This document shows positions 10,460-21,189 of a stretch of DNA of 64,000 nt, in pieces (within the stretch, counting starts at the first letter, position 1; each line of letters opens with the position of its first letter). The notes under the pieces were generated by a model. That model had not been told where the DNA came from and did not search any database. It saw only the letters and a list, made by a program, of their open reading frames with translations. Source of the DNA: Perognathus longimembris pacificus (lineage: Eukaryota > Chordata > Mammalia > Rodentia > Heteromyidae); assembly GCF_023159225.1 (NCBI RefSeq), contig NC_063166.1, forward strand, positions 43,207,149 to 43,271,148, given 5' to 3'. A program made the translations under genes and the position numbers.

Positions 10460-10685
10460 GAGGGGTAGGGTATTGGGGCTTGTACCCAAAGCCTGGATGC
10501 TGTCCTGTAGCTTTTTTTGCTCAAGGGTGGTACTCTCCTACCTTAGCCACAGTTCCACTTCTGGCTTTTTGCTGGTTAATTGGAGTCTCAGATTTTCCTG
10601 CCTGGTCTGGCTTCAAACTCACAACTCCGAACTCAGCTTCCTGAGTAGCTCAGATTACATATGTGAGCCCACTGTGCCCAGCTGA
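10460..10685 (-). mobile_element. Composite B1-like/Geo SINE
   Basis: Reverse complement order: right unit (CTTAGCCACAGTTCCACTTC), then head (CAGCTTCCTGAGTAGCTCAG). It interrupts the old L1. Confidence 0.8.
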
Positions 10686-10744
10686 CAGTTTCTCTTGAAC
10701 TTAAACATACCCCTACCATGTGACCCGGTCATCACACTTTCTGT

Positions 10745-10862
10745 TTTTTAATCTTTGAGACAATGTCTCACTACATAGCCAAGGCTCTCTTCAAACTTCT
10801 CAAACTCATAATCCTGCCTCAGCTTCTCAAATTCTAGAATTACATCCACTACCATATCCAAT
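10745..10862 (-). mobile_element. B1-like SINE
   Basis: GAGACAATGTCTCACTACAT and CATAATCCTGCCTCAGCTTC are reverse complements of the B1 3' and central parts. Confidence 0.7.
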
Positions 10863-11112
10863 AATATGCTTTAGATTTGTGTGTGTGTGTGTGTTGCTGC
10901 ACATTGAAGCCGAGACATCACTACCTGTCTCTAAATATTTATCCATATGTAATGAAAACATATGTTGTATACAAAAAACTACATGTAAATGTATATTGCT
11001 ACATTATTCATAATCAGCAAAATATTTATATAACCCTCAACAGGAAATGAAAACAAAAACAAAATATGATATTATCATACAATTAAAAGATATGAAAAGA
11101 CAGCAAGCTAGC

Positions 11113-11330
11113 TGGGCACCAGTGGCTCATGTCTGTAATTCTAGCTGCTCAGGAGACTGAGGTCTGAGGATCATGGTTTGAAGCTAGCCCGGGCAGAAAA
11201 GACCATAAGACTCTTACCTCCATTTAACCACAAAAAAAAGCCAGAAGTGGAGTTGTGGCTCAAGTAGTAGACCACTAGCCTTGAGCACTAAAGCTCAGGG
11301 ACAGTTCTCGGGCCCAGCACCAGAAAAAAC
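11113..11330 (+). mobile_element. Composite B1-like/Geo SINE
   Basis: Head GCTGGGCACCAGTGGCTCAT; right unit GTTGTGGCTCAAGTAGTAGA. The end is truncated after GCCCAGCACC. Confidence 0.85.
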
Positions 11331-11404
11331 AGCAAGCTATTGATAAATTGCAACATTATAGATGAATATCCAGTCCATTTTGTTGTATAAAAGATGGAAG
11401 CAAA

Positions 11405-11587
11405 GCCTGGTGCTGATTGTTCATGCCTGTAATAGTAGCTACTCAGGAGCCTGAGATCTGAAGATAGCAGTTCAAAGCCAGCCAGGGCAGGAAACTCTAA
11501 AAGTAAAAGCTGTGGTTCAAGTGGTAGAGCATTAGCCTTAAGCACAAAAGCTCAGGGACAACACACAGGCCCCAAATTCAACCCCAA
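11405..11587 (+). mobile_element. Composite B1-like/Geo SINE, internally deleted
   Basis: Head GCCTGGTGCTGATTGTTCAT joins directly to AGCTGTGGTTCAAGTGGTAG, with the usual junction segment missing. Confidence 0.8.
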
Positions 11588-11589
11588 AA

Positions 11590-11590
11590 T

Positions 11591-11681
<91 letters not shown>
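11590..11681. repeat. (CA)n(CT)n compound microsatellite
   Basis: About 18 CA units directly followed by about 28 CT units. The CT part is a long mirror-symmetric polypyrimidine tract. Confidence 0.97.
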
Positions 11682-11684
<3 letters not shown>

Positions 11685-11894
11685 AGCATGTTTATAATAG
11701 TCTGGAAAAGGCAAAAACATAGTGAAGAGCAGAACCGTGGTTATCAGGAGGTTAGGGTGAAACAAAGGTTTGAGCACAAAAAAGAACTGCAGAGAACTGT
11801 TTGTAGGTATGTGGGATGATGAAACTACTCTGTGCCTTGATTGTGGCAGTGATCACAAGGATGGGATGGCAGCTCTTTCAAAACTGCACCCGAG

Positions 11895-12150
11895 CAGCCA
11901 GGCATAGTAGTGCCTGCATGGAATCCTAGCACTTGGAAGGCTGATACTAAGTTTGAGAGCAGACTAGGATACATTCTGAGATCCTACAAAACTCCACCCA
12001 GAGGAGTATATTTTATTAAATGTAAACTTTTTCAATATATTTGTTAAAAGAATCAAAATACAATGTTCAACAAGAGATGTAGTCACTACCTTACATATGT
12101 ACCTGTAACCCCTCTGTACATCACCTTGACAACAAAATTATATTTAAAAA
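11895..12150 (+). mobile_element. B1-like SINE and L1-3'-end-like fragment
   Basis: A diverged B1-like head occupies about 11895-11995. The sequence ending CCCCTCTGTACATCACCTTG with a following AT-rich tail (about 12100-12150) resembles the 3' ends of other retroelement copies in this window, for example near 63160. Confidence 0.5.
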
Positions 12151-12214
12151 AGAATGAATCAAGTCCTTTGCATACCTTCATGAAAGAGAATGGCTTTTCT
12201 ATGTCAAAGAACAA

Positions 12215-12409
12215 AAGCCTGAGCTAGGCACTAGTGGCTTAAGCCTCTAATCCTATGTACACAGAAAGCTGAGATCTGGGATTGCAATCTGAAGCCAGCC
12301 CAGGCAAAGACATCTGTGAGACTATTATTTCCAGTTAACTAGCAAAAAGTCAGAAGTAGAGGTGTGGCTCACATAGTAGAGTGCCACCCCTAAGCATGCA
12401 CATGTTTGC

Positions 12410-12458
<49 letters not shown>

Positions 12459-12475
12459 AAGCAGCCCTGAGTTCA
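12215..12475 (+). mobile_element. Composite B1-like/Geo SINE containing a (CA)n expansion
   Basis: Head GAGCTAGGCACTAGTGGCTT; right unit GGTGTGGCTCACATAGTAGA. A CA run at 12417-12458 has expanded inside the right unit, before the terminal GAGTTCAAGCCC. Confidence 0.75.
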
Positions 12476-12502
12476 AGCCCAATGGATGGGTGGGTAGATT
12501 TA

Positions 12503-12515
12503 TGGATAGATAGAT

Positions 12516-12566
<51 letters not shown>

Positions 12567-12576
12567 TAGATAGATA
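12503..12576. repeat. (GATA)n microsatellite
   Basis: About 16 tetranucleotide units of GATA, with a TGA interruption near 12515. Confidence 0.96.
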
Positions 12577-12732
12577 TGACTGTAATTTTCTGTTTGCCAT
12601 GCAACTTTCTATGGACAACTTGATTTCTCTCAATTGTCCCAAGCAAGTAAACAATTACATGAAATGTGGGTGCTTTACTAGAACTTTCTTAGCCTCTAAA
12701 TGTAAATAATTTTCTCTTTCTCTTATTTTTTT

Positions 12733-12960
12733 TTTTGGTGTTACTATTGGGACACACAAAAAAAGACTCATGCTCTTGCTTAATTTTTTGCTCAAAGCCT
12801 GCACTCTACCTCTTGAAATCCCCCTCCACTTATAGCTCTTTGCTGGTTAATTGAAGATATGAGCGTCTTCCACTTTCTGCCTGGCTGGCTTTGAACATTG
12901 ATCCTCAGATCTCAGCATCTGGAGTAGCTAAGATTACAGGTGTGAGTCACCAGCACCCAT
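12733..12960 (-). mobile_element. Composite B1-like/Geo SINE, diverged
   Basis: TTTGCTGGTTAATTGAAGAT and GATCTCAGCATCTGGAGTAG are reverse complements of the junction and head. Confidence 0.7.
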
Positions 12961-13224
12961 CCAGAATGAACAATTTTCTGTATCCAAATTATGGGATCTG
13001 AAATTCTTATTAAAAACCTAAGTTGCCAAGGAGGGAAGTGATGTTAGTGGGCCTTATACTTTATATCTACAAATGTAAGAACTGGCTTTCCCAAGACTTA
13101 AAGGGGGAAAACACTCCACAGAAAGTCTTGAATACATCTGTGTAGTCTCCAATCTAAGGAATGAGAAGAATAAATAAATAAATTCCTTGCCACATGTTGA
13201 TGTCTTTTTTAATTCAACCTAACA

Positions 13225-13549
13225 TGCCGGGAAGGGCACAGTGATGGATCCTTGAAATCCTAGCACTTAGGAGGTGAATCAGGAGGATTGGGAGCTTCCT
13301 AATAAGACTTTATCTGGGAACAAGAACACAAAAAGGAAAGGAGGAAAGGAGGAAGGGAGGGAGGGAGGGAGAGAGGGAGGGAGGGAGGGAGGGAGGGAGG
13401 AAGGAAGGGAAGGAAGGAAGGAAGGAAGGAAGGAAGGAAGGAAGGAAGGAAGGAAGGAGGAAAGGAAAGGAAGGAAGGAAGGAAGGAAGGAAGGAAGGAA
13501 GGAAGGAAGGAAGGAAGGAAGGAAGGAAGGGAGGGAGGGAGGGAGGGAC
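13225..13549. repeat. B1-like fragment and long (GGAA/GGGA)n tract
   Basis: A short B1-like stretch (about 13225-13320) leads into more than 200 bases of polypurine GGAA/GGGA repeats at about 13335-13549. The open frames reported on both strands here are products of the repeat. Confidence 0.95.
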
Positions 13550-13654
13550 AAAGCTAGCACTCAAGGTTACTACACAAGATTACTAAAGATTCAAAACAAG
13601 GTTACCTGAAGCAAAAGGAGACCCCACTCTCCACTGGAGAGCATATAGATTTAA

Positions 13655-13890
13655 AGAACAGCTGGGTACTGGTGCCTCACCCTGTAATTCTAGCTACTCA
13701 GGAGGCTGAGAACTGAGCATGGTAGTTCAAAGCCAGCCTAGGCAGGAAAGTCTATGGGATTCTTATCTCCTATTTAAAAAAAAAAAGTCAGAAGGAGAGA
13801 TGTGGCCCAAGTGATGGAACACCAGCCTTGAGCAGGAAAATCCAAGTGAAAAGGCAAGGCTCTGGGTTCAAGCACCAGTACTGGGAAAAA
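13655..13890 (+). mobile_element. Composite B1-like/Geo SINE
   Basis: Head CTGTAATTCTAGCTACTCAG; right unit GATGTGGCCCAAGTGATGGA; ends CACCAGTACTGGG with an A tail. Confidence 0.85.
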
Positions 13891-14049
13891 AGAAACTAAA
13901 CAACAAAATAGAAGCAAAATCTCAGGCTAAGATTGGTAGATTCTTGCTTCTTTCTTTGTGAGACAATCATTTGAAACCTGAATTCCATCCCTATCACTGA
14001 AATTTTTTTTAAAAAAATAAAGATAAAACAAGCAAATGTTCCTACTCAT

Positions 14050-14364
14050 TGCCCCCCCCCTCCATTGCTGCAGTGGGGTGAGGCAGAAGAAAGGACACAT
14101 CAAGTCTGGTGTTGCTGCAGAGGTGGGCGCCTTTATTTATAGCTTCCAGGCCTTGCTCTCAGCTGCATGCCTTGCTTTCTGAAAAGACACATTTAGGATC
14201 ATCAGACTCTTGGATTTACTGGCAGACATTATGCAGTAAATTATTTCTGGCTATGAAAGCATGGCTGGTTTATGTGTGTAGCAGAGCTCTGTAAGCACGC
14301 CTGTCATAATGTCAATAGACAGTGTTTAAGTTCTAATAGTCTCCCTGTGAGCATTGTACGGGCA
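14050..14364 (-). mobile_element. Solo LTR with 4-bp target duplication
   Basis: A 315-bp element with TGCCC...GGGCA ends, flanked by TCAT at 14046-14049 and at 14365-14368. Read on the minus strand it has a TATA-like CTATAAATAAAGG near 14140-14128 and a short R/U5 to its end. A 4-bp duplication with TG...CA ends fits integrase-mediated insertion of a class I type retrovirus followed by LTR-LTR recombination. Confidence 0.8.
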
Positions 14365-14464
14365 TCATTCATCCATCTCTCTTTTCTTTGTGGTGCCAGG
14401 GAACAGAGCCAGGTCCTCACCTGTGCCAGGTAAACACTCCACCCCTTAGCAACATCCCTAGCCC

Positions 14465-14705
14465 ACAACTTTATTTTTTTGTATGCCAGTCCTGGAGCTT
14501 GAACTCATATCTGGCTGCTGTCCCTTGTCTTCTTCACTCAGGACTGGTACTCTACCACTTGAGCTGCAACTCCATTTCCAGCTTTTTGCTGGTTAAATGG
14601 AGACAGAAAATCTCATGTGATTTTTCTGTCCAGGCTGATTTCAAATCTGGATCCTCAGATTTCAGCCTCCTGAGAAGCTAGAGTTATAGGCGTGAGCCAC
14701 CAATG
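14465..14705 (-). mobile_element. Composite B1-like/Geo SINE
   Basis: Right unit CTACCACTTGAGCTGCAACT, then head CAGCCTCCTGAGAAGCTAGA in reverse complement, ending CACCAATGCCTGGCG. Confidence 0.85.
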
Positions 14706-15119
14706 CCTGGCGCGCGCTTGCTTGCTTGATTTTAGTAGAACAGAGTTAGTGGATTGAGAATGTCAGCAGAATAATTTTTATTTTCTTTCACTTTCCATAT
14801 CAAAAAGTCTTCCTATAAGACTACTAACATTTAGATGGGAAGAGGCAGAGTTTTAATCTAGGGACCTTTTTGTCCTGTGGATGTAAGTGGACATCCGGCT
14901 TTGTCTCATTCTTGGGCTGTGAGACTCTGAGTCTCAGGCTTTTTACCTGAATAAATTGTGGGGAAAGTACCCACCTCCAGGCGCTGGTGTGAGGCTTTAA
15001 TTGCCTTGCTTAATAAAGCACCATTAGATGAGGAAGTGCTGGAAGTTTTGTTTTCCTTGGAAAATTTTTTTTGCTCCCAGATGAAAGAGAGGAAATGATA
15101 TTAAAGTAAATTATATTCC

Positions 15120-15262
15120 AGGAAGTGGTAGTGTGGCTCAAGTGGTAGAGTGCCAGCCTTTAGTAAGAAAACCAAAGGAGACACAGGCTCTGAGTTCAAG
15201 CCCCAGTTCTGGCATGTGTGTGTGTGCACGTGTGCACATGTACACGCACACTCACACACACA
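15120..15262 (+). mobile_element. Geo right-unit fragment with (GT)/(CA) tail
   Basis: GTGTGGCTCAAGTGGTAGAG to CCCCAGTTCTGGCATG, then a short alternating tail. The regions 14710-15115 and 15265-15690 show no gene or clear repeat. Confidence 0.75.
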
Positions 15263-15689
15263 CTACACTCCATTAGCACATCTCAGCCCTGGCCAACCCC
15301 ACCCATGCATCTGAAACTACTAACAAAATCCATGCCGGTACCCAAGGCAATTGGTTGCCTGCCAGCAAAGATGTAACTGAGACCAGTAGGGAGCTACAAC
15401 TTAGAAAAGAACATCACAACTGTGTTAATCTGGGGTTGCAGTGATTTCGATACATTTTGTCCATAGCAAAACCCATGAAATCCCGGTCCCCTTAACTGTA
15501 CCTTTTATTTGATGCCTTCCTGTCTCTGTCACCATGTATCTGTCTATCTGTCTCTTTCTCTCTCTCTCTTTCTAATATAAGAAAGAATGTTGGCAGTACA
15601 AGAGTTTAAAGTCAGGGCCTCCCAGTTTGCTGGGCAGATACTCTGCCACTGCCTTCAGCCTTGTTTTTTCTGGGTTTTTGCATTAATTT

Positions 15690-16213
15690 TCTTTGATAGT
15701 GGGGCTTGAACTCAGGGTCTTGGCACTATCCCTAAGCTGGCTGTTAATTTTTTTAAGAGAAAATGCTATTTTTTTTTAAGATAGGGCCTTGCTTCTTCCT
15801 AGCTGGATGAGTGGACCTGGATTCACTTGTTTTAGTGTTCTCATTTTGTTTAGTGCTGGGATGACAACTGAGAGCCACCAAGTCCATCTTACCTCAGTTG
15901 GCAAAGAGTCTCAAGAACTTCTACCTTGGGGGCTGGGGATATGGCCTAGTGGCAAGAGAGCTTTCCTCATATACATGAGGCCCTGGGTTCGATTCCCCAG
16001 CACCACATATACAGAAAACAGCCAGAAGTGGCACTGTGGCTCAAGTGGCAGAGTGCTAGCCTTGTGCAAAAAGAAGCCAGGGACAGTGCTCAGGCCCTGA
16101 GTCCAAGGCCCAGGACGGGCTAAAAAAAAAAGAACTTCTACCTTGGCTGGCCTTAAACCACAGTCCTTCTGTTCTGAGCCTCTTAAGGAACTAGAATAAT
16201 GGGCGTGAGTCAC
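15690..16213 (-). mobile_element. Old minus-strand SINE interrupted by a younger SINE
   Basis: Right-unit remnants at 15690-15745 (GGGGCTTGAACTCAGGGTCT) and a head remnant at 16147-16213 (GGGCGTGAGTCACCAGTGCT) bracket the plus-strand IDL-Geo copy at 15930-16129. Confidence 0.6.
15930..16129 (+). mobile_element. IDL-Geo SINE with 17-bp target duplication
   Basis: Left unit with B box GGTTCGATTCC, right unit, and A tail. Flanked by AAGAACTTCTACCTTGG at 15913-15929 and 16130-16146, a perfect duplication. The insertion is therefore recent. Confidence 0.95.
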
Positions 16214-16735
16214 CAGTGCTTAGCTCATGCAATGTGTTTCAAAGAGTATTGAATGTTACTTACAAAATATCTTTAACTCATTTGAATTGCTCGTTTTATA
16301 CCTTATTTCTTGTTTGCTATCTCTCAGTTCAGTGTACATTGGCACTCTTCTCTTTCTTATTTGGCTCTAGTGTCTTATTCCTGATTTTTCCTTACTGACA
16401 TATGTCTATTGGAATTTTATTTTGATCCTTGTTAAAGTTTTCTCCTTGGTTATGGCAATGTGTATTAACTATCTCAGTTCTTTTTAAAATACTGTGGATA
16501 GAATACAAGGCAGCCCGTGGCCAAACACAGTCCACCCACCAGGCACAAGCAAGCCATCCTGGGATCAAAAGCCCCCCAGTCCAGGACCACCACATCTTAT
16601 TCTGTGGGAAGTAGATGCCAGCCTGAGATTCGAGATCTCCCTCACCACACTGTGGGAGCCTGAACCCTCCAAGGCAAGGGGAGCCTGGAATGGTATAATT
16701 TAAGTCCTGAAGACCAACAATTGCCAACCGGTACT
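16214..16735. other. Unclassified sequence upstream of the L1
   Basis: AT-rich to about 16490, then a GC-richer stretch to 16735 with short open frames on both strands. No domain or repeat family recognised. Confidence 0.35.
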
Positions 16736-16904
16736 GGTTTACCCAGCAAAGCTATCATTTACAATTGACAGTGAAACTAAAACCTTCCATGACAAAGAAA
16801 AATTAAAGTAATTCATGAACACTAAACCAGAATTACAAAGGGTACTAAAAGATACACTCTGAAGAAAATAACACCAAGGAGATACATTAGACAAAAATCA
16901 TGGG

Positions 16905-17098
16905 CTGGGAATGTGGCTTAGCAGTAGAGTGCTTGCCTAACTTGCATGACGCTCTGGATTCAATTCCTCAGTACCACATACACAGAAAAAGCCAGAAGTG
17001 GCACTGTGGCTCAAGAGTTAGAGTGAGCAAAAAAAAAAAAAAAGCTCAGGGACAGTGCTCAGGTCCTGAGTCCCAAGCCCCAGGACTGGTTAAAAAAA
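16905..17098 (+). mobile_element. IDL-Geo SINE inside the L1
   Basis: Left unit GGGCTGGGAATGTGGCTTAG; right unit slightly shortened at GGCTCAAGAGTTAGAGTGAG; ends CCCCAGGACTGG and an A tail. It lies between the L1 ORF1 remnant and ORF2. Confidence 0.9.
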
Positions 17099-18329
17099 AG
17101 TGTTAGAAAAATCATGAGAAGACTAGTTTCATAAGCACAGAAAGAAGAAAGAAGCAAAATACAGGAAATCAAGAAAATGGCAGGAAACATGTCACATCTC
17201 TCCATAATAACCTTAAACATTAATGGTCTCAATTTCAAAAGAAGTAGAGCAGCAGATTGGATCAAAGAACAAAATCCATCCATTTGTTGTCTCCAAGGGA
17301 CCTATCTCACAGTCAAAGATAAAAACAAACTATGGGAGAAAGGATGGAAAAGATCTTTCGTGCAAATGCAGCCTACAAGAAGGCAAGAGTAGCCATATTG
17401 GTATCTGATAATATAGATTTTTCATTAAAATTAGTATAAAGAGACAAAGACATTATTGCATAATAATAAAAGGAATGATCCATGAAGAGGAAATCACAGT
17501 GGTCAATATTTATGCACCAAACAATGGAGCACCTAAATATGTTAAACACATACTTCTGGACGTACGGAACATGATAGATCCTAACACAATAATAGTGGGA
17601 AATTTTAGTACTCCACTCTCACTAAAACACAAGTAAACTGAACAAAAGATAAGCAAAGAAAACTCTGAATTAAATGACACCATAACCCAAATGGACTTAA
17701 TTGATATTTTCCACCCAACAACCCAATTCACATTCTTCTCAGCAGCCTGTGGAACATTCTCCAAAGTTGATTGTATCAAAGAACACACAGAGAACCTAAG
17801 CAAACAAGAGTATTGAAACAACTCCTTACATCCTGTCTGACACAGTGGAATAAAGCTAGTTCTCAACAAAACATATTGCAGAAATCACTCAAATACATGG
17901 AGATGAATAACACACTACCAAATAATACCTGGGTCAGAGACAAAATTAAGGAAGAAATTAGAAAGTTCTTACAATTCAAGGAAAATGAAAACCACATCAC
18001 AATGGAACCTCTGGGATATAACAAAAGCAGTACTGAGAGGAAAGTTTATAGCTCTAAGCTCATACATAAAGAAAAAATCACTCAAGTAAATAACCTCATG
18101 GTGCAACTAAAATTGCTAGGAAAACAAGAACAAACCTAAACTGACTAGACAGAGGGATAGCAAAGAATAGGGAAGAAATTAATGAAATAGAGACTTTAAA
18201 AATTATACATAAAATCAATGAATCAAAAAGCTGGGGGGGGGTTGGAAAATAATTAATAAAATTGACAGAGCACTAGTGAGATTGAAGAGAAGATGAGATT
18301 CAAATAAATAAAATCAAAGATACCAGAGG

Positions 18330-18538
18330 AGGGCTGGGAATATAGCCTAGTGGTAAGGTGCTCGCCTCGTATACATGAAGCCCTGGGTTCAATTCCTCAG
18401 CACCACATATGTAGAAAAAAGCAGGAAGTGGCGCTGTGGCTCAAGAGGTAGAGTGCTAGCCTTGAGCAAAAAGAAGCCAGGGACAGTGCTCAGACCCTGA
18501 GTCCACACCCTAGGACTAGCAACAGAAACAAAACAAAT
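18330..18538 (+). mobile_element. IDL-Geo SINE inside L1 ORF2, with target duplication
   Basis: Flanked by AAAGATACCAGAGG at 18316-18329 and 18539-18552. Both units are complete; the tail is A-rich with C interruptions. Confidence 0.93.
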
Positions 18539-19208
18539 AAAGATACCAGAGGGAACATTACAGAAAACATCAGAGAAATCCAAAGGATTATAAAGGGCTA
18601 CTTTCAAAATCTATACTCACAAAAGAAATAGAGTCTAGCAGAAACGGACACATTTCTAGAGACATATATCATATGGAAGATATAAACCAGTTAAACAGGG
18701 AAATAACAGGCAAGGAGATTAAAGAGCTAATCAGAAGCCTTCCAATAAGGAAATGCCCAGTCCCGAATGCATTCACTACTGAATTCTATAAGACTTTTAA
18801 AGATGAACTAACATCAATACTCCTCAAGCTTTTCTGTGAAATACAAGCAGAGAGACGAATTCCAAACTCATTCTATGAAGCCAATATTATACTCATCCCC
18901 AAACCAAATGAGGATCCAACAACAAAAAAAGAGAACTACCGACTAATTTCTCTGATGAACACAGATGCAAAGCTCTTTAATAAAATACTAGCTAACGGGA
19001 TCCCGAAACAAATTTTAAAAAATAATTCATTATGACCAAGTAGGCTTCATCCCACAGATGCAAGTCTGATTTAACATACTCAAACCAATAAAAGTAATTC
19101 ACCACATCAACAGAGCCAAAGACAAGAACCAAATGACCATCTCAGTAGATGGAGAACAAAAACCTTTGACAAAATACATCTATCCATGCTAAAAAAAAAA
19201 AAAAAAAA

Positions 19209-19421
19209 GGGCTGGGGATATGGCCTAGTGGCAAGAATGCCTGCCTTGGATACACGAGGCTCTAGGTTCGATTCCCCAGCACCACATATACAGAAAACGG
19301 CCAGAAGCGGCGCTGTGGCTCAAGTGGCAGAGTGCTAGCCTTGAGCGGGAAGAAGCCAGGGACAGTGCTCAGGCCCTGAGTCCAAGGCCCAGGACTGGCC
19401 AAAAAAAAAAAAAAAAAAAAA
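19209..19421 (+). mobile_element. IDL-Geo SINE inside L1 reverse transcriptase
   Basis: Near-consensus copy with GGTTCGATTCCCCAGCACC and a 21-base A tail. It is preceded by an A run at 19191-19208 belonging to the target or its duplication. Confidence 0.93.
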
Positions 19422-20073
19422 AGCTTTGGAGAAGCTAGAAATAAAAGAGCATTCCTTAAAACAATAAAGGCTATACATGACAGACCAAGAGCCAACATCA
19501 TAATGTGTGGCCATAAACTGAAACCATTTCCCCTACTCCTCTTCAATATAGTTCTGGAATTCCTAGCCAGAGCAATAAGGCAGGAAAAGGACATAAAAGG
19601 GATTCACATAGAGAAAGAAGAGATCAAATGGTCCCTATTAGCAGATGACATGATCTTATACCTAAAGGACCCCAGAAAACCCCATCCCTAAGCTCCTAGA
19701 GCTGATCAACCACTTTGGCAAAGTAGCGGGATACAAAATTAATCCACAAAAATCAGTAGCCTTTCTATATGACAACATGTATAAACAGAAAAGGAAATCA
19801 TGAAAACAACCCCATTTGCAATAGTAAAACAAAAAAACTAGGAATTTACCTGACCGAAGAGTAAAATATCTTTATAATGAAAGCTACAAAAATCTGAAGA
19901 AAGAAATCAAAGAGGACACCAGGACATGGAAATACCTTCTTTGTTCATGGATAGATAGAATACATTTTATTAAAATGGCCATACTACCAAAAATGACATA
20001 CAATTTCAATGCAATCCCTATTAAAACCCCAATGATATTCTTTACTGACATAGAACACTAATCCAAACAGAAA

Positions 20074-20492
20074 TGTTTGGAAATGTGACTTAGTGGTAGA
20101 GTGCTTGCCTAGTATGCACAAAGCCCTAGGTTCGATTCCTCAGCACCACATAAAACAGAAAAAGCCAGGGCTGGGGATATGGCCTAGTGGCAAGAGTGCT
20201 TGCCTCGTATACATGAGGCCCTGGGTTCGATTCCCCAGCACCACATATACAGAAAACGGCCAGAAGTGGCGCTGTGGCTCAAGTGGCAGAGTGCTAGCCT
20301 TGAGCAAAAAGAAGCCAGGGACAGTGCTCAGGCCCTGAGTCCAAGCCCCAGGACTGGCCAAAAAAAAAAAAAAAAACCAAAACAGAAAAAGCCAGAAGTG
20401 GTGCTATGGCTCAAGTGGTAGAGTGCTAGCCTTGAGCAAAAGTAGTTCAGAGACAGTGCTCAGGCCCTGAATTCAAGCCCCAGTACTGGCAA
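20074..20492 (+). mobile_element. IDL-Geo SINE carrying a nested IDL-Geo SINE
   Basis: The host copy occupies 20074-20167 and 20395-20492. A complete younger copy at 20168-20378 is inserted at the boundary of its left and right units. The nested copy has a perfect 16-bp target duplication, AAAACAGAAAAAGCCA, at 20152-20167 and 20379-20394. Confidence 0.95.
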
Positions 20493-20711
20493 GAAAAAAG
20501 AAAAACAATCCAAAAATTCATATGGGACAACAAAAGACCTAGAATATTCTAAAAAGCAGTGCAGGTGGTATCACAATACCAGATTTCAAACTCTACTACA
20601 GAGCAATAATAACTAATGCAGCTTAGTATTGGCACACAAATAAAACCAAAGATCAATGGAATAGATTAGAAGGCCCAGAAATAAAACAATACACTTACAG
20701 TTATCTGATTT

Positions 20712-21189
20712 TGTGATAACTAGCGGGGCAGGAAGTCCCACCTCTCACTGGCATCATTACCACGGTGGAACTTCCAAGTGGGCCTGGCTGCTGGAGGGGG
20801 TGTGGCCTATATATAGGCTGCATGTGCAAAGGAGAGAGAGGGAGAGAGGAGAGAAGAAAGCCACAAGAGGCACCTGCCAGTGGAGCTGAGGGATGCCTGA
20901 GCCAGCTGAGAGGCCTGAGGCTTGGAGAGAGGCCTGAGGACTGAAGAGAGGTCAGGCCTGTATGAAGGAGGAATAGAAAGAAACTCCCTCCTTTGGAGGT
21001 TTGGAGGTCGAGACTGCTCTGGATTCTGGGTTCTGGGTTTTGGGACAAGGTAGTCACAGGCCAGTATTTGAAGGTGGAGGCTGTTCTGGTTCTGGGTTTA
21101 GTGTTGCAAATAAGACTCCATTGTAAATAAAACTCCTTCACCACCTTGAATCATGCCTCTGTGGATTTCCTCACTCTCAAGCTATTCCA
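20712..21189 (+). mobile_element. Solo LTR inside the L1
   Basis: A 478-bp element starting TGTGATAACT and ending TATTCCA, with a TATATATAGG TATA box near 20807 and polyadenylation-like AATAAAACTCC near 21126. It is flanked by ATTT at 20708-20711 and 21190-21193. The L1 reading resumes immediately afterwards at the segment expected from the L1 copy at 32643. The internal purine tract GAGAGAGAGGGAGAGAGGAG lies near 20831. Confidence 0.8.

Larger units (their letters stand above)
10395..11880 (+). mobile_element. Old L1 3' segment broken by SINEs
   Basis: Stretches at 10405-10450, 10690-10735, 10925-11090, 11330-11400 and 11690-11880 line up in order with the 3' end of L1 ORF2 and its 3'UTR. 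Examples are ATTATTCATAATCAGCAAAA near 11004 and GAACCGTGGTTATCAGGAGG near 11731. The pieces are highly diverged and separated by later SINE insertions. No intact coding sequence remains. Confidence 0.6.

Noticed and set aside
13274..13609. Open frames rich in Lys/Glu/Gly (plus) and Leu/Pro/Ser/Phe (minus)
   Set aside because: They are translations of the GGAA/GGGA simple repeat.
20168..20378. Possible tRNA gene with A and B boxes
   Set aside because: The boxes belong to the SINE left unit; there is no cloverleaf-compatible mature tRNA, and many copies occur in the window.
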